From: Enterococcus sp.
GTDB taxonomy: Bacteria; Bacillota; Bacilli; Lactobacillales; Enterococcaceae
Direction of reading: 5' to 3'
Assembly (NCBI RefSeq): GCF_022711995.1
Contig: NZ_JALAHI010000169.1
Span: forward strand, 1-37,502
Length of the DNA: 37,502 nucleotides
Part shown: in pieces, positions 37,422 to 37,502 of the stretch
Numbering within the stretch: the first letter of the stretch is position 1
Layout of the letters: every line of letters begins with the position of its first letter
Translations under genes and position numbers: made by a program
The notes under the pieces: generated by a model
What the model was told of the DNA's origin: nothing
The model's database searches: none
What the model saw: the letters and a program-made list of their open reading frames with translations, nothing else

Positions 37422-37502
37422 CGATTCGTTATATTTTCCAAAAAAAAGTTGATGAATTCCCCACTCACTAACTATAGCATAAGTTAGCAAAGCGACAAAG
37501 CT

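Overview
This is a chromosomal backbone segment of a low-GC Gram-positive bacterium in the Lactobacillales, almost certainly an Enterococcus. The evidence is the gene order (parE-parC divergent from plsY; rbgA-rnhB-dprA-topA-trmFO ... xerC-hslV-hslU-codY), strong Gram-positive Shine-Dalgarno sequences, frequent TTG and GTG starts, a long Lactobacillus-casei-type thymidylate synthase, and the protein sequences themselves. I cannot fix the species. Nearly all genes lie on the minus strand; only plsY and the hemolysin-III-like gene are on the plus strand. No tRNA, rRNA, CRISPR array, intact insertion sequence, prophage or acquired resistance gene is visible.

Layout. 1-5.5 kb: topoisomerase IV (parC, parE) divergent from plsY. 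5.5-10.1 kb: the xerC-hslV-hslU-codY operon ending in an aldose-1-epimerase-like gene. 10.5-12.5 kb: a flotillin/NfeD membrane-domain pair with its own promoter. 12.5-19.0 kb: trmFO, topA, dprA, rnhB and rbgA (tRNA modification, DNA topology, DNA uptake or processing, RNA:DNA hybrid repair, 50S assembly). 19.0-19.75 kb: a gene-poor interval with a promoter-led, GC-richer block of unknown nature. 19.75-24.15 kb: an aryl-beta-glucoside operon (licT-type antiterminator, PTS IIBCA permease, GH1 6-phospho-beta-glucosidase). Its leader shows a promoter, a cre-like site, a RAT and an overlapping terminator. 24.4-28.8 kb: lepB, a C-terminal processing protease, yozE, msrA, ypmS and a ypmR-like SGNH hydrolase. 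29.3-30.9 kb: a DegV-family gene and a hemolysin-III/PAQR gene. 31-34.6 kb: folA, thyA and an Uup/YfmR-like ABC-F gene. 34.9-37.2 kb: a CPA1 Na+/H+ antiporter preceded by a small coiled-coil protein of unknown function.

Most genes are ordinary housekeeping genes. The unusual signal is between them. (i) Two modular arrays of a unit of about 140 bp (10.3-10.5 kb and 28.9-29.3 kb) each abut the intrinsic terminator of a minus-strand gene. They carry a small hairpin whose two arms change together between copies. (ii) A 275-bp fold-back element with an internal 111-bp duplication (34.63-34.9 kb) doubles as a giant terminator. A more diverged element of similar design lies between topA and trmFO. 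(iii) A promoter-led, GC-richer block of about 240 bp at 19.07-19.31 kb could be an RNA or a dispersed repeat rather than a protein gene. (iv) A hairpin between rnhB and dprA pairs with the dprA ribosome binding site. These are the best candidates for undescribed biology; nothing in the coding content looks like a new multi-gene system.

Several starts were moved from the longest open frame to internal TTG, GTG or ATG codons (parE, xerC, nfeD-like, lepB, yozE, ypmS, ABC-F, folA, the antiporter-upstream gene) because promoters or Shine-Dalgarno sequences sit inside the longer versions. All functional statements come from reading the sequence and general family knowledge; no search was run.
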